Assembly (NCBI GenBank): GCA_047614505.1
Contig: JBLHGQ010000028.1
Span: 1-25,999 of the forward strand
From: JABDJL01 sp047614505
GTDB taxonomy: Bacteria > Pseudomonadota > Gammaproteobacteria > Xanthomonadales > SZUA-36
Direction of reading: 5' to 3'
DNA length: 25,999 nucleotides
Shown in pieces: positions 15,495-24,241 of this stretch. The notes beneath the pieces were generated by a model. It searched no databases. It saw only the letters and a program-made list of their open reading frames with translations, and was not told where the DNA came from. Every line of letters starts with the position of its first letter. Positions within the stretch are counted from its first letter, which is position 1. A program made the position numbers and the translations under genes.

Positions 15495-17114
15495 ATGAAT
15501 GAAAAGATGAAACCTGCACTCATTATTCGCATGATTGGTGCAATCATGGTTCTGGGCTTGTCATTCACCGCTGCAGCCGAATTCGAGTACCAGGGACAGT
15601 TTGGCGGCCCGGGGACCTTGAATGGTCAGTTCGACAGTCCTCGCGGTGTAGCAGCCGAAGCCGGTGGGATGTTGGTGATTGCAGATTCCAGCAACAACCG
15701 GATCCAGGTTTGCAGCTATTCAGGCACCTGTTTCGACTTTGGTGATTTCGGGGACGCTTCAGGAGAGTTTGATCGCCCGCGCGAAGTCGCGGTTAACAGC
15801 CTTAACCGGCTGTTTATTGCTGACCGCGGCAACGACCGAATTCAGAACTGCGCTGTTACCGGCTCATGCACCGATTTCGGTGGTTCGGGAACGGTGTCTG
15901 GTAAGTTTTCATCACCTCGGGGTGTGGCGATTAACAGCGATAGCCGAATAGTGGTCACCGACACGAACAATAATCGTATTCAGATTTGTACGAATTCAGG
16001 TAATTGCACTACTTTCGGTAGCCTGGGATCAACACTGGGAATGTTCAACTCTCCTGCAGGTGTGGCAGTCACCAGTACCGGAGAATTGGTGGTAGCCGAT
16101 CGTGGAAATGATCGTATCCAGGTGTGCTCAACAACAGGTAGTTGCACGGCATTTGGCAGCTTTGGAACTGCCCCGGGGCAATTTGACACGCCAGCAGGAG
16201 TGGCAGTGGACAGCCTGGATCGCATCATCGTGGCAGATCGTTTCAATAACCGAATCCAGGTATGTTCCACCACCGGTACCTGCAGTGCGTTTGGCAGTTT
16301 TGGCACCGGCAATGGCCAGTTCAATCAGCCCTGGGGCGTGGGTGTAGACCCGCAGGGCAGGATCATTGTGGCTGACACCAATAACAACCGGATACAGATT
16401 TTTGCGGAAGCCCTGGCGGTGAGTATTGATTCCTTTACCGCTTCGCCTTCAACAATAGATGCAGGCCAATCGGTACAGCTGAGCTGGGCAGTAAGCAACG
16501 CAACAACCTGCATCCCCAAAAATGGGACGGCATCCTGGAGGGCAAAAAGCATCAACCCGTCTGAAGGTAGCACCAATATTTTGATTAGCACAGCTGGTAG
16601 TTACCAGTTCACCATGGAGTGCACCGGTGGTGGCAGTACAGTTTCAGCGAACATTGCAGTTACCGTCACGGAAGTGGTTCCCGATTTTATGATTAACGCT
16701 GGATTGAATGATGCCTGGGTCAGTGCTGATACATCATTTCAGGGTTTCTTCTTTACGGTGTTCGAAAACCTGAACTTGTTCTTTTTGTCCTGGTTTACGT
16801 TTGACAGTGTGCCGCCCAGTGGTGATGTGGCCACTTTCGGCGCAGCCGATCAGCGTTGGGTAACCGCCAGTGGCGTCTATACGGGCAACTCTGTGACCCT
16901 GAACCTGGAACTGACCAGCGGTGGAATCTTCAATGGTTCTGTTCCTCTGGCTGTACAGTCTCTGGCCTACGGAACGATTTCCATCGTTTTCAATAATTGC
17001 AACGAGGCGGTATTAGACTACAACATCCCAAGCCTGGGCTTGTTTGGACAGATGACACTGACCCGCGTGGTTACCAGCAACGTTGCATTGTGTGAGCTGT
17101 TGTCAGCACCATGA
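15495..17114 (+). CDS. Secreted NHL-repeat beta-propeller protein with Ig-like domain
   Basis: A 539-residue exported protein with a signal peptide ending near AAAEF. Residues 44-303 contain six NHL repeats of 46 residues (the last truncated), forming a probable six-bladed propeller; the short segment before repeat 1 could close the ring. Repeats 1-5 each carry two cysteines six residues apart at repeat positions 30 and 36, absent from ordinary NHL domains. Next comes a PKD/Ig-like domain (about 308-395, FTASPSTIDAGQSVQLSW), then an unrecognised C-terminal beta-rich domain. It lies between the porin-like and exporter genes, so it may bind the exported glycan in the periplasm or at the surface (inference). 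Confidence 0.85.
   Translation: MNEKMKPALIIRMIGAIMVLGLSFTAAAEFEYQGQFGGPGTLNGQFDSPRGVAAEAGGMLVIADSSNNRIQVCSYSGTCFDFGDFGDASGEFDRPREVAVNSLNRLFIADRGNDRIQNCAVTGSCTDFGGSGTVSGKFSSPRGVAINSDSRIVVTDTNNNRIQICTNSGNCTTFGSLGSTLGMFNSPAGVAVTSTGELVVADRGNDRIQVCSTTGSCTAFGSFGTAPGQFDTPAGVAVDSLDRIIVADRFNNRIQVCSTTGTCSAFGSFGTGNGQFNQPWGVGVDPQGRIIVADTNNNRIQIFAEALAVSIDSFTASPSTIDAGQSVQLSWAVSNATTCIPKNGTASWRAKSINPSEGSTNILISTAGSYQFTMECTGGGSTVSANIAVTVTEVVPDFMINAGLNDAWVSADTSFQGFFFTVFENLNLFFLSWFTFDSVPPSGDVATFGAADQRWVTASGVYTGNSVTLNLELTSGGIFNGSVPLAVQSLAYGTISIVFNNCNEAVLDYNIPSLGLFGQMTLTRVVTSNVALCELLSAP
15624..16403 (+). repeat. 138-bp tandem repeats encoding NHL blades
   Basis: Five complete 138-base units and a sixth of 90 bases, in frame and without indels. 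Units 4 and 5 are the most alike (shared GTGTGGCAGT and IQVCSTTG-coding blocks), pointing to recent internal duplication. Units 1-3 are more diverged. Confidence 0.85.
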
Positions 17115-17139
17115 CACCAACAAAGAAACTGGAAACCTG

Positions 17140-18906
17140 ATGGCACGTCCGAGTTCCCTTAGAGAATCTTTACCGGGTGTCAGCAAACTGCTGAAGTTCA
17201 TGTGGCCCTATGTTAGTCAGCACAAGCCTCTTTTGGCGGGCTCATTCCTGGCACTTTTTGCCGGTGTTGCCATGCGGGCCCTGGAACCGTGGCCGCTCAA
17301 GTTTATTATCGATTACTTGATTGTTCCAATATCTGAGGAACTACAGTCAGCCAGCCTTGCCGACATGTCGACCCTGACACTGCTGACATTGGCAGCATTT
17401 TCGTTGGTCCTGATTTATGCCTTTAGAGGCTTATGCCTTTATTACCAGAAAGTAGGATTCGCGCTGATCGGCAACCGTGTGTTGACCAAAGTCCGTGGCA
17501 AATTGTTCCGGCACATCCAGTGCCTTTCCCTGGCCTTTCACAGCAAGGCACGCAGCGGTGACCTGATTATTCGAGTTATTGGTGATATTGGTTTGCTCAA
17601 AGATGTGGCCGTGACAGCATTTATGCCCTTACTGGGCAGTGTGCTGGTGCTCTTTACCATGGCAGCGTTGATGCTGTGGTTGAATTGGCAACTGGCATTG
17701 TTGGTACTGGTGTCTCTGCCGCTTTATTGGTTGCCGACGATTATTCTGAGCCGCCGCATCCAGGGTGTTTCGCGCACCCAACGTCGGCGGGAAAGCGCAA
17801 TGGCGTCAACGGCGGCTGAATCAATCAACGCCGTGCAGGTGATTCAGTCTCTTTCCCTGGATGATACTTTTGCTGAGCAATTTTCCAGCCAGAATCAGAA
17901 GAGTCTCAAGGAAGGCGTAAAGATAAAACGGCTGTTGGCAAAGCTGCAGGGAACGGTGCTACTAATGACTGGGGTTTCAACGGCTGCCGTGCTGTCTTAT
18001 GGCACCGTTCTGGTGTTACGCGGGGCATTGACGGCAGGTGAGTTACTGGTGTTTCTTTCATATTTGAGAGCAGCGTTTAAACCAATGCAGGATTTTGCCA
18101 AATACTCCGGGCGACTGGCTAAAGCATCTGCGTCAGGTGAACGGGTCATCCAGATTTTTGATACACCACATGACGTTACTGACCTGCCGGATGCTACAGA
18201 TGCCCCGGAATTTGAGGGCAACATTGAATTCAAGGATGTGGTTTTTGCCTATGAACCTGGTGTTCCGATCCTGCGAAAGGTGAGTTTTAAAATTGAACCG
18301 GGCAAATTTGTGGCGCTTGTCGGGCCGTCAGGCGCAGGCAAATCCACCATCGTCGAGATGCTGTCACGCATGCACGACCCGCAATCCGGGCAGATTTTAA
18401 TAGACGGTCACGATATTCGGACATTCACGCTGGAATCCCTTCGCACGCAGATCAGCGTTGTACTTCAAGACACACTGTTGTTTGCCACCAGTATTCGCGA
18501 AAATATTGCGTTTGGTGCCATTGATGCGAGCGAGGAGGAAATTCAGGAAGCTGCCAGGATTGCACGTGCCAGCGACTTTATCGAAGCGCTGCCGGATGGT
18601 TTTGGCACGCAAGTTGGGGAAAGGGGCGTTACATTGAGCGCAGGCCAGCGCCAGAGAATTGCCGTGGCGCGAGCGGTTCTGCGAAAGTCCCCGATCCTGG
18701 TACTGGATGAACCGACCACTGGACTGGACCCGGAGAACCGTTTGGGTTTGATGGAAACTCTGCGAAGTGTGGCACGAAATCAGACCACTTTATTGATAAC
18801 CCACGAAATGAAGGATGCGGCAGGTGCTGACCTGGTTTTTCGTGTCGATTCCGGGTGTGTTGAACTTATTCGGTTGCAAACTAGCGGTACTGACCAGAAT
18901 GTCTGA
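17140..18906 (+). CDS. ABC exporter, MsbA/PglK-type half-transporter
   Basis: A 588-residue fused membrane and ATP-binding subunit that should work as a homodimer in the inner membrane. Six helices fill about residues 30-320. The nucleotide-binding domain has Walker A GPSGAGKST (about 394-402), Q-loop VVLQDT, signature LSAGQ (about 499-503, Ala for the first Gly of LSGGQ), Walker B ILVLDEP and switch His in LLITHE. The start ATG 17140 has GGAAA six bases upstream; a longer frame from 17083 lies inside the preceding gene. Type IV exporters of this kind flip lipids or lipid-linked oligosaccharides. With glycosyltransferases upstream, a glycolipid or oligosaccharide substrate is likely. Confidence 0.88.
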   Translation: MARPSSLRESLPGVSKLLKFMWPYVSQHKPLLAGSFLALFAGVAMRALEPWPLKFIIDYLIVPISEELQSASLADMSTLTLLTLAAFSLVLIYAFRGLCLYYQKVGFALIGNRVLTKVRGKLFRHIQCLSLAFHSKARSGDLIIRVIGDIGLLKDVAVTAFMPLLGSVLVLFTMAALMLWLNWQLALLVLVSLPLYWLPTIILSRRIQGVSRTQRRRESAMASTAAESINAVQVIQSLSLDDTFAEQFSSQNQKSLKEGVKIKRLLAKLQGTVLLMTGVSTAAVLSYGTVLVLRGALTAGELLVFLSYLRAAFKPMQDFAKYSGRLAKASASGERVIQIFDTPHDVTDLPDATDAPEFEGNIEFKDVVFAYEPGVPILRKVSFKIEPGKFVALVGPSGAGKSTIVEMLSRMHDPQSGQILIDGHDIRTFTLESLRTQISVVLQDTLLFATSIRENIAFGAIDASEEEIQEAARIARASDFIEALPDGFGTQVGERGVTLSAGQRQRIAVARAVLRKSPILVLDEPTTGLDPENRLGLMETLRSVARNQTTLLITHEMKDAAGADLVFRVDSGCVELIRLQTSGTDQNV

Positions 18907-19834
18907 TCGGCAAGCCAACCCCTATGTATTCGTGGTCGGCTGTCCAAGGTCAGGCACCACGCTCCTGCAACGCATGCTGGACAACCATCCAGAGCTTGTC
19001 GTTGCCAACGACACTCACTTTATTACACGTGCGGCAAAGAAAGAGCTGCGTAAATCCACTGACCCTGAGCTGACGTCTGAGCTTATAGACAAAGTGCGCA
19101 ATTACCATCGTTTCCAGCGAATGGGCCTCAGTGATTCCGACGTGATGCAGGCAGCACAAGGAGTGCGGCGTTACAGCGAATTTGTTTCCGGCTTGTATCA
19201 CTTGCGCGCAGAAAAAGTCAAAAAATCTCTGAGCGGTGAAAAAACTCCAGACTACTGCCGTAAAGTACCGCAATTGAATGCGCTTTTCCCAAATGCAAAA
19301 TTCGTGCATATCATCCGAGATGGGCGAGATACCGCGCTGTCCGCACTGAAGTGGGCCACAAAGGGCAAGGGGCCTGGACGATGGGAGTTATGGGGTAAAG
19401 ATCCGTGGGCTTGCTGCGCACTTTGGTGGTGCTGGCAAGCGGGCTCGGGAGTGCGTGAGGGCCGTAAGCTGCTGGTGAATCGCTATTTTGAAGTGCAGTA
19501 TGAGGCCCTCGTTGCCAACCCTACCGGCAACCTGACAGCGTTGGCGGGATACCTGGATATTTCCGATTCAAAGGAAATGTCCAGGTATTTTGAAGGCAAA
19601 ACCCGAAACAACCCGAATCGGTCCGCCAAGGCGGCCTGGCTGCCACCTACTCCTGGATTGAGAAACTGGCGAGAAACAGTGGGGCAGGAGGATCTGGCCG
19701 TGTTCGAAGCCATCGCCGGAGAACTCTTGCAAAACTTGAATTACGAATTGTCGGGAGCAGAACTGACCCAGGCTGGCATGGAACGGGTGGCACAGGCACG
19801 CGCGTGGTGGCGGGTTCAACCAATGAGTGCATAA
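18899..19834 (+). CDS. PAPS-dependent sulfotransferase
   Basis: A 311-residue sulfotransferase-family protein. The 5'-phosphosulfate loop GCPRSGTTLLQRML is at 14-27 with the catalytic-type residues in place, and the 3'-phosphate-binding segment FVHIIRDGRDTALSA at 135-149 supplies Arg140 and Ser148. EKTPDY at 114-119 is another family hallmark. The start ATG 18899 overlaps the ABC gene by eight bases; a longer open frame from 18815 lies inside that gene. It would transfer sulfate from PAPS to a hydroxyl or amine, most likely on the glycan made by this cluster. It is the last gene before a 229-base gap with no clear terminator. Confidence 0.87.
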   Translation: MSDRQANPYVFVVGCPRSGTTLLQRMLDNHPELVVANDTHFITRAAKKELRKSTDPELTSELIDKVRNYHRFQRMGLSDSDVMQAAQGVRRYSEFVSGLYHLRAEKVKKSLSGEKTPDYCRKVPQLNALFPNAKFVHIIRDGRDTALSALKWATKGKGPGRWELWGKDPWACCALWWCWQAGSGVREGRKLLVNRYFEVQYEALVANPTGNLTALAGYLDISDSKEMSRYFEGKTRNNPNRSAKAAWLPPTPGLRNWRETVGQEDLAVFEAIAGELLQNLNYELSGAELTQAGMERVAQARAWWRVQPMSA

Positions 19835-20063
19835 AGAAACTGAGACATCCAGATCGTTGAAGCACCTTATCGTACTTTCCAACGTTCCTCCTGTGATGGT
19901 TAGTATTGTTCACAGAATCGTAAATCTGAACCTGCAAGTCAGCTACAATTCATTCAATCAGAACAGCATTCAAACACTCAACTAATGATTAACGTATCGC
20001 TTCCAATATTCTGGTTTTGAGTTTGATTTTGCTCCAGACACCGGCCAGGAGTCTCTCACAACC

Positions 20064-21563
20064 ATGACCATTAAATCCCAAAAATCCACGATCCCCCTTT
20101 GGCTGGCATTGACGCCTCTGTTGTTCCTGATCCTCCTGTTGGCTGGATCGGTATCCTTGTTCGGGGACAACTCATCCTACGGGCCGAACCAGATCGCCCT
20201 GATGCTGGCAGCCGGGGTAGCATCTCTGATCGGTTTGTATCTGGGCAATACCTGGGCCGAACTTGAAGAGGCCATGGTTAACGGCATTACTCTGGCGCTG
20301 AAAGCCTGCCTTATATTGCTGGTGGTTGGTTCCCTGATCGGCAGCTGGATGCTGGCCGGTACGGTGCCAACCGTTATTTATGTAGGGCTAAGTATTCTTG
20401 ACCCATCCTGGTTTTACCCGACGGCATTGGTGATTTGTGCGTTGGTTGCCGTTTCAATTGGCAGTTCCTGGACCACTGCAGGTACGGTTGGAGTGGCCTT
20501 GATGGGAATTGCACAAGTCATGGGCCTGTCTCCGGAGGTGACGGCAGGTGCGGTGATTTCCGGTGCTTACTTCGGCGACAAAATGTCGCCGCTATCTGAT
20601 ACAACAAACCTCGCTCCGGCCATGGTGGGGGTAGATCTGTTCGTGCATATCCGTCACATGATGTGGACCACCACGCCGTCATTCGTCATTTCGCTGGTGC
20701 TGTTTTTCCTGATTGGTTGGAACACCGATTTAACACAAGCGCCGGTAGAGAGTATTGAGTCTGCACGCCAGACGCTGCATGATAATTTCAATATCGTCTG
20801 GCCGACCATACTGCCACTGGTTTTGCTGCTGGTACTGGCGATGCGCAAAGTAGCGGCCTTGCCGACCATCACTATGGGTGCACTTGCTGGATGCGTCGTA
20901 GCGCTGATCTGGCAGCCCAACCTTGTGCAGGCTTTTGGTAGCCCGGATGGCGCGTTGCAGAGCTGGGCAGCAGCCTCCAAGGCCTTGTTCATGGCACTGG
21001 CCGACGGGTTTCAAATTGCCACGGGAGACGAATCGCTTGATCAGTTACTGTCGCGTGGTGGTATGTCGCACATGCTCAATACCGTCTGGCTGATAATGGC
21101 GGCCATGTGTTTTGGTGGCGTCATGGAGCACACCGGTCTGTTGCATCGAATTGTAAATGCTCTGCTCAAAGGTGTGCGCGGCACCGGCTCGTTGATTACA
21201 ACCACGGTGCTCACCGCCATTGGCATGAACATCATTGCAGCTGACCAATACATCGCAATTGTTTTGCCAGGTCGAATGTTCCGCGTGGAATTCAAGCGTC
21301 GTGGGCTGGCCCCGCAGAACCTGTCCCGCACACTGGAAGATGCTGGCACGATGACCTCGGCACTGGTGCCCTGGAACACCTGTGGCGCGTTTATGGCCGC
21401 TACACTGGGCGTGCCCACACTGGCTTACGCGCCTTATGCTTTTTTGAATCTGTTTAACCCGGTGATTGCCATCATTTACGGGGTAACGAATTTCAAAATC
21501 ACGCCATTGGAAGAGGTGCAGGAAATCCAGCCCAATAGCGAGCTCGAAATTGCCAATACCTAA
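20064..21563 (+). CDS. nhaC: Na+/H+ antiporter, NhaC family
   Basis: A 499-residue inner-membrane protein with about eleven hydrophobic segments. The family signature GAYFGDKMSPLSDTTNLAP (about 168-186), with charged and polar residues in a broken helix, is characteristic of NhaC. A second half with similar helix content (from about 330) completes the inverted-repeat fold. It exchanges sodium for protons and supports sodium or alkaline tolerance, in keeping with a marine host. AGGAG lies upstream at a somewhat long spacing before ATG 20064. It stands alone, after a 229-base gap without recognisable features. Confidence 0.9.
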   Translation: MTIKSQKSTIPLWLALTPLLFLILLLAGSVSLFGDNSSYGPNQIALMLAAGVASLIGLYLGNTWAELEEAMVNGITLALKACLILLVVGSLIGSWMLAGTVPTVIYVGLSILDPSWFYPTALVICALVAVSIGSSWTTAGTVGVALMGIAQVMGLSPEVTAGAVISGAYFGDKMSPLSDTTNLAPAMVGVDLFVHIRHMMWTTTPSFVISLVLFFLIGWNTDLTQAPVESIESARQTLHDNFNIVWPTILPLVLLLVLAMRKVAALPTITMGALAGCVVALIWQPNLVQAFGSPDGALQSWAAASKALFMALADGFQIATGDESLDQLLSRGGMSHMLNTVWLIMAAMCFGGVMEHTGLLHRIVNALLKGVRGTGSLITTTVLTAIGMNIIAADQYIAIVLPGRMFRVEFKRRGLAPQNLSRTLEDAGTMTSALVPWNTCGAFMAATLGVPTLAYAPYAFLNLFNPVIAIIYGVTNFKITPLEEVQEIQPNSELEIANT

Positions 21564-21599
21564 CTGTCCCAACCGACTGTTCTGAATATTTTGAATCAC

Positions 21600-21649
21600 A
21601 ATCCACTTTGCCCAGAATAGATTAGTATAATTCGCCTCCAAAGTGGATT
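21600..21649 (+). promoter_or_regulatory. Inverted repeat around a -10 element
   Basis: AATCCACTTTG (21600-21610) and its exact complement (21639-21649) form an 11-bp inverted repeat with a 28-base spacer. A perfect TATAAT (21626-21631) sits in the spacer. The arms could be repressor half-sites, or the stem could end the preceding nhaC transcript. The aminopeptidase start is 15 bases beyond. No T-run follows, so a terminator is less likely. Confidence 0.4.
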
Positions 21650-21663
21650 CGGACAGATTTGAT

Positions 21664-23559
21664 ATGAGTTTAAAATTAAGCCCCTTGCTATTGTTGCTCG
21701 TAATTCTCACTGCCTGTTCAAAGGCCCCGGAGCAAGTGGTTGAAGAGCCCTATGACCCGGCCAGAGATTATTACAGCTTCTCAAATTATGAGCAGTTCAC
21801 TACCCGTCATCTAGCCTTAGATCTCGATGTTGATTTCGAGACTGAGGAACTTCGCGGAAGTGTGACGCTGTTTATGAGCCGCATCGATCCGCAAGCCCGT
21901 GAAATCACTCTTGATACACGTGACGTGCACATCAGTAATATCAGTGTTTCTGAAGCCGGTCAGGTACCACTTGAAGTCACTTTTTCAATCGGTGAGCGTC
22001 ATGCACAGTTAGGGCAGGTCCTGAAGATAGCATTTCCGGAAGGCTTTGAGCCTGCCGGTGAGTTTGAAGTATCCATTCATTACCGCACCGACCCGACCGC
22101 CTCCGCTTTGCAGTGGCTGCCGCCGGAGCTTACCTCGGGTGGCGAGTATCCCTTGCTCTTTTCCCAGTCACAAAATATTCACGCCAGAAGCTGGATTCCC
22201 TTGCAGGACACACCGGCCGTTCGTTTCACCTACGAGGCGACCATTCGTACCCCGGAAAATCTGCTGGCGCTGATGAGTGCCAACAATGACCCGCTGGCGC
22301 CAAGGTCAGGTGAATACCATTTTGAAATGCCGCAACCGATTCCGTCTTACCTGATGGCCCTGGCGGTTGGTAATGTATTTTTCGCCCCGATTGGTGAGGA
22401 CACCGGTGTTTACGCCGAGCCCGAACTGCTGAGTGCATCAGCCTGGGAGTTTGCCGAAACCCAGGAAATGATGGATCGCACCGAAGAAGTCTACGGTGAA
22501 TATGCATGGGGCCGCTATGACCTGCTGATTTTACCTCCAGCATTCCCGTATGGTGGTATGGAAAACCCCCGCCTTTCGTTTATCACCCCCAGTGTTCTTG
22601 CTGGTGACCGTAGTCTGGTATCCCTGATTGCACACGAACTGGCCCATTCCTGGTCGGGCAACCTGGTCACCAATCAGACCTGGCGCGATATCTGGTTAAA
22701 CGAGGGTTTTACTTCATATCTCGATTCGCGACTGATGGAGATGCTGTTTGGCAAAGAACGTGCTGATGAAGAACGCTATAACAGTTATGTAAACCTGCTG
22801 GACCAGTTCACTTACGTTGTGCCTGCAATGCAGGCACTTGCTCCGCAGAAAACCGGGGAAGAGGGCGAAGAGTCACAGGGTTCGACCTACTACACCAAGG
22901 GTCAGATGTTGTTGGAACATCTTGAAAGAACTTACGGCCGTGATGTATTTGACGGGTTCCTGTCAGGATATTTCAAGCACTTCTCCTGGCAATCCATTAC
23001 CACCGAACAGTTCGTTGCTTACCTTGATGAAAACCTGCTGCAAAAATATCCGGGAAAATACAGCCTTGAGCAGCTAAATGAGTGGTTATACCAGCCTGGT
23101 CTCCCGGCTGAAGCATTGATTCCTCAATCTGCATCAATAGAACGATCTCTCGTGGCTTCGCACGCATTTGCATCAGGTGAGGTTGCAGCGGCTGACATCT
23201 CGGTCGATGGCTGGAGTCCGCAAATGATGGTCAGCCTGTTGAGTAGTCTGCCTGTCGATCTGCCTGTTGAAAAAATGGCTGAACTTGATGAAGTGCTGGG
23301 CTTGAGCTTAAGCCGAAATGCCGAAATCGGACGCGAATGGTTCACCCAGGTTGCCAAACGCCGGCATACCGCCGCATATGAGGCAATGGAGCAGCATCTG
23401 AATCGTCACGGGCGCACCTGGATGTTAAGCGGCACCTACCGGGGGTTGGCTGGAAATGGTGAAGATGCAGAACTGGCCCGATCCATATTTGAAAAAGCGA
23501 AATTTGCCTATCACCCGATTACGGTTATGTCGATTGAGAAAATTCTGAATGCTAAATAG
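21664..23559 (+). CDS. M1-family zinc aminopeptidase lipoprotein (LTA4-hydrolase type)
   Basis: A 631-residue gluzincin. The signal peptide ends in the lipobox LTAC, so it is a lipoprotein facing the periplasm or surface. The GGMEN exopeptidase motif is at 297-301; the zinc site HELAH at 324-328 with Glu347 in NEGFTSY completes HExxH-X18-E. The C-terminal third is an alpha-helical domain like that of leukotriene A4 hydrolase. The GGMENPRLSF sequence and overall length fit that subfamily. It should remove N-terminal residues from peptides in the envelope. I chose ATG 21664 because it gives a clean signal peptide; a frame from 21643 adds seven residues. Confidence 0.92.
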   Translation: MSLKLSPLLLLLVILTACSKAPEQVVEEPYDPARDYYSFSNYEQFTTRHLALDLDVDFETEELRGSVTLFMSRIDPQAREITLDTRDVHISNISVSEAGQVPLEVTFSIGERHAQLGQVLKIAFPEGFEPAGEFEVSIHYRTDPTASALQWLPPELTSGGEYPLLFSQSQNIHARSWIPLQDTPAVRFTYEATIRTPENLLALMSANNDPLAPRSGEYHFEMPQPIPSYLMALAVGNVFFAPIGEDTGVYAEPELLSASAWEFAETQEMMDRTEEVYGEYAWGRYDLLILPPAFPYGGMENPRLSFITPSVLAGDRSLVSLIAHELAHSWSGNLVTNQTWRDIWLNEGFTSYLDSRLMEMLFGKERADEERYNSYVNLLDQFTYVVPAMQALAPQKTGEEGEESQGSTYYTKGQMLLEHLERTYGRDVFDGFLSGYFKHFSWQSITTEQFVAYLDENLLQKYPGKYSLEQLNEWLYQPGLPAEALIPQSASIERSLVASHAFASGEVAAADISVDGWSPQMMVSLLSSLPVDLPVEKMAELDEVLGLSLSRNAEIGREWFTQVAKRRHTAAYEAMEQHLNRHGRTWMLSGTYRGLAGNGEDAELARSIFEKAKFAYHPITVMSIEKILNAK

Positions 23560-23565
23560 CATGCC

Positions 23566-24240
23566 TTATTTTTCGTTGCTCAAGGCGCGTTTTTCCATAT
23601 AGTCCGGGCCAATTCGCATGTCCCAACTCCATTCATATGGAATCGTCGCCCTAAATCCGCTTGCAGCAATTCCCATCACAAGGGCTAGCACCAGGATGCT
23701 TCGCCCCTTGAGAAACTGATAGCAGAAAACCAGCATTGCCAGACCGGTAAAAACCATCAGTAGTGGGTTAGGAAAATGCGCCAGGGAAAATATCAGTGCT
23801 GAAATGATACAAATGGTGTTTGAGGAAAAACCCAGCTTTATCATCCGGGTTGCCGGGATAACAAGAAAAATACTGAGTTGAAGCAGGGCATAAATTGGGT
23901 AGACCAACAAAGAGCCCAGCACTCGATCAGAGCTCAGCTGCAACTCAACACCCCCCGCCAGGGCAACGCCAAGGACAACAGGTGAAAATAAAAAAAATGC
24001 ATCGCTCAGGGCGTCTTTCGAGGAGATGTAATAGGGTTTGCCCGACGCTGGCCAATGCTTTTTTGAGCGGTGTAACAGAATCGGAGTGGCGATAAGCAAT
24101 ATTGAACCCAATATCCATAACCAGGGCTCGTCGCTTTCATTCGGCAGGATCAACCACAGGCTGGCGAAAAATAATAAGGGCAATAACAGCCATTCGAAAT
24201 AAGCACCTGCCTTGTTAGTATAGATTGAATTTTGCGCCAT
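23566..24240 (-). CDS. CPBP/CAAX-protease-like membrane protein, atypical active site
   Basis: A 224-residue protein with about six or seven hydrophobic helices. The segment ISALIFSLAHFPNPLLMVFT, with FxxxH character, resembles motif 2 of CPBP (Abi/CAAX-protease-like) membrane proteins. The expected motif 1 EExxxR is not seen: the matching helix reads YALLQLSIFLVIPATR, with Leu-Gln-Leu where glutamates are normal. It may therefore be catalytically inactive or a divergent branch. It starts one base after the phosphatase gene stops, on the same strand, so the two form an operon. It is convergent with the aminopeptidase gene, only six bases away. Confidence 0.65.
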   Translation of the reverse strand: MAQNSIYTNKAGAYFEWLLLPLLFFASLWLILPNESDEPWLWILGSILLIATPILLHRSKKHWPASGKPYYISSKDALSDAFFLFSPVVLGVALAGGVELQLSSDRVLGSLLVYPIYALLQLSIFLVIPATRMIKLGFSSNTICIISALIFSLAHFPNPLLMVFTGLAMLVFCYQFLKGRSILVLALVMGIAASGFRATIPYEWSWDMRIGPDYMEKRALSNEK

Positions 24241-24241
24241 A

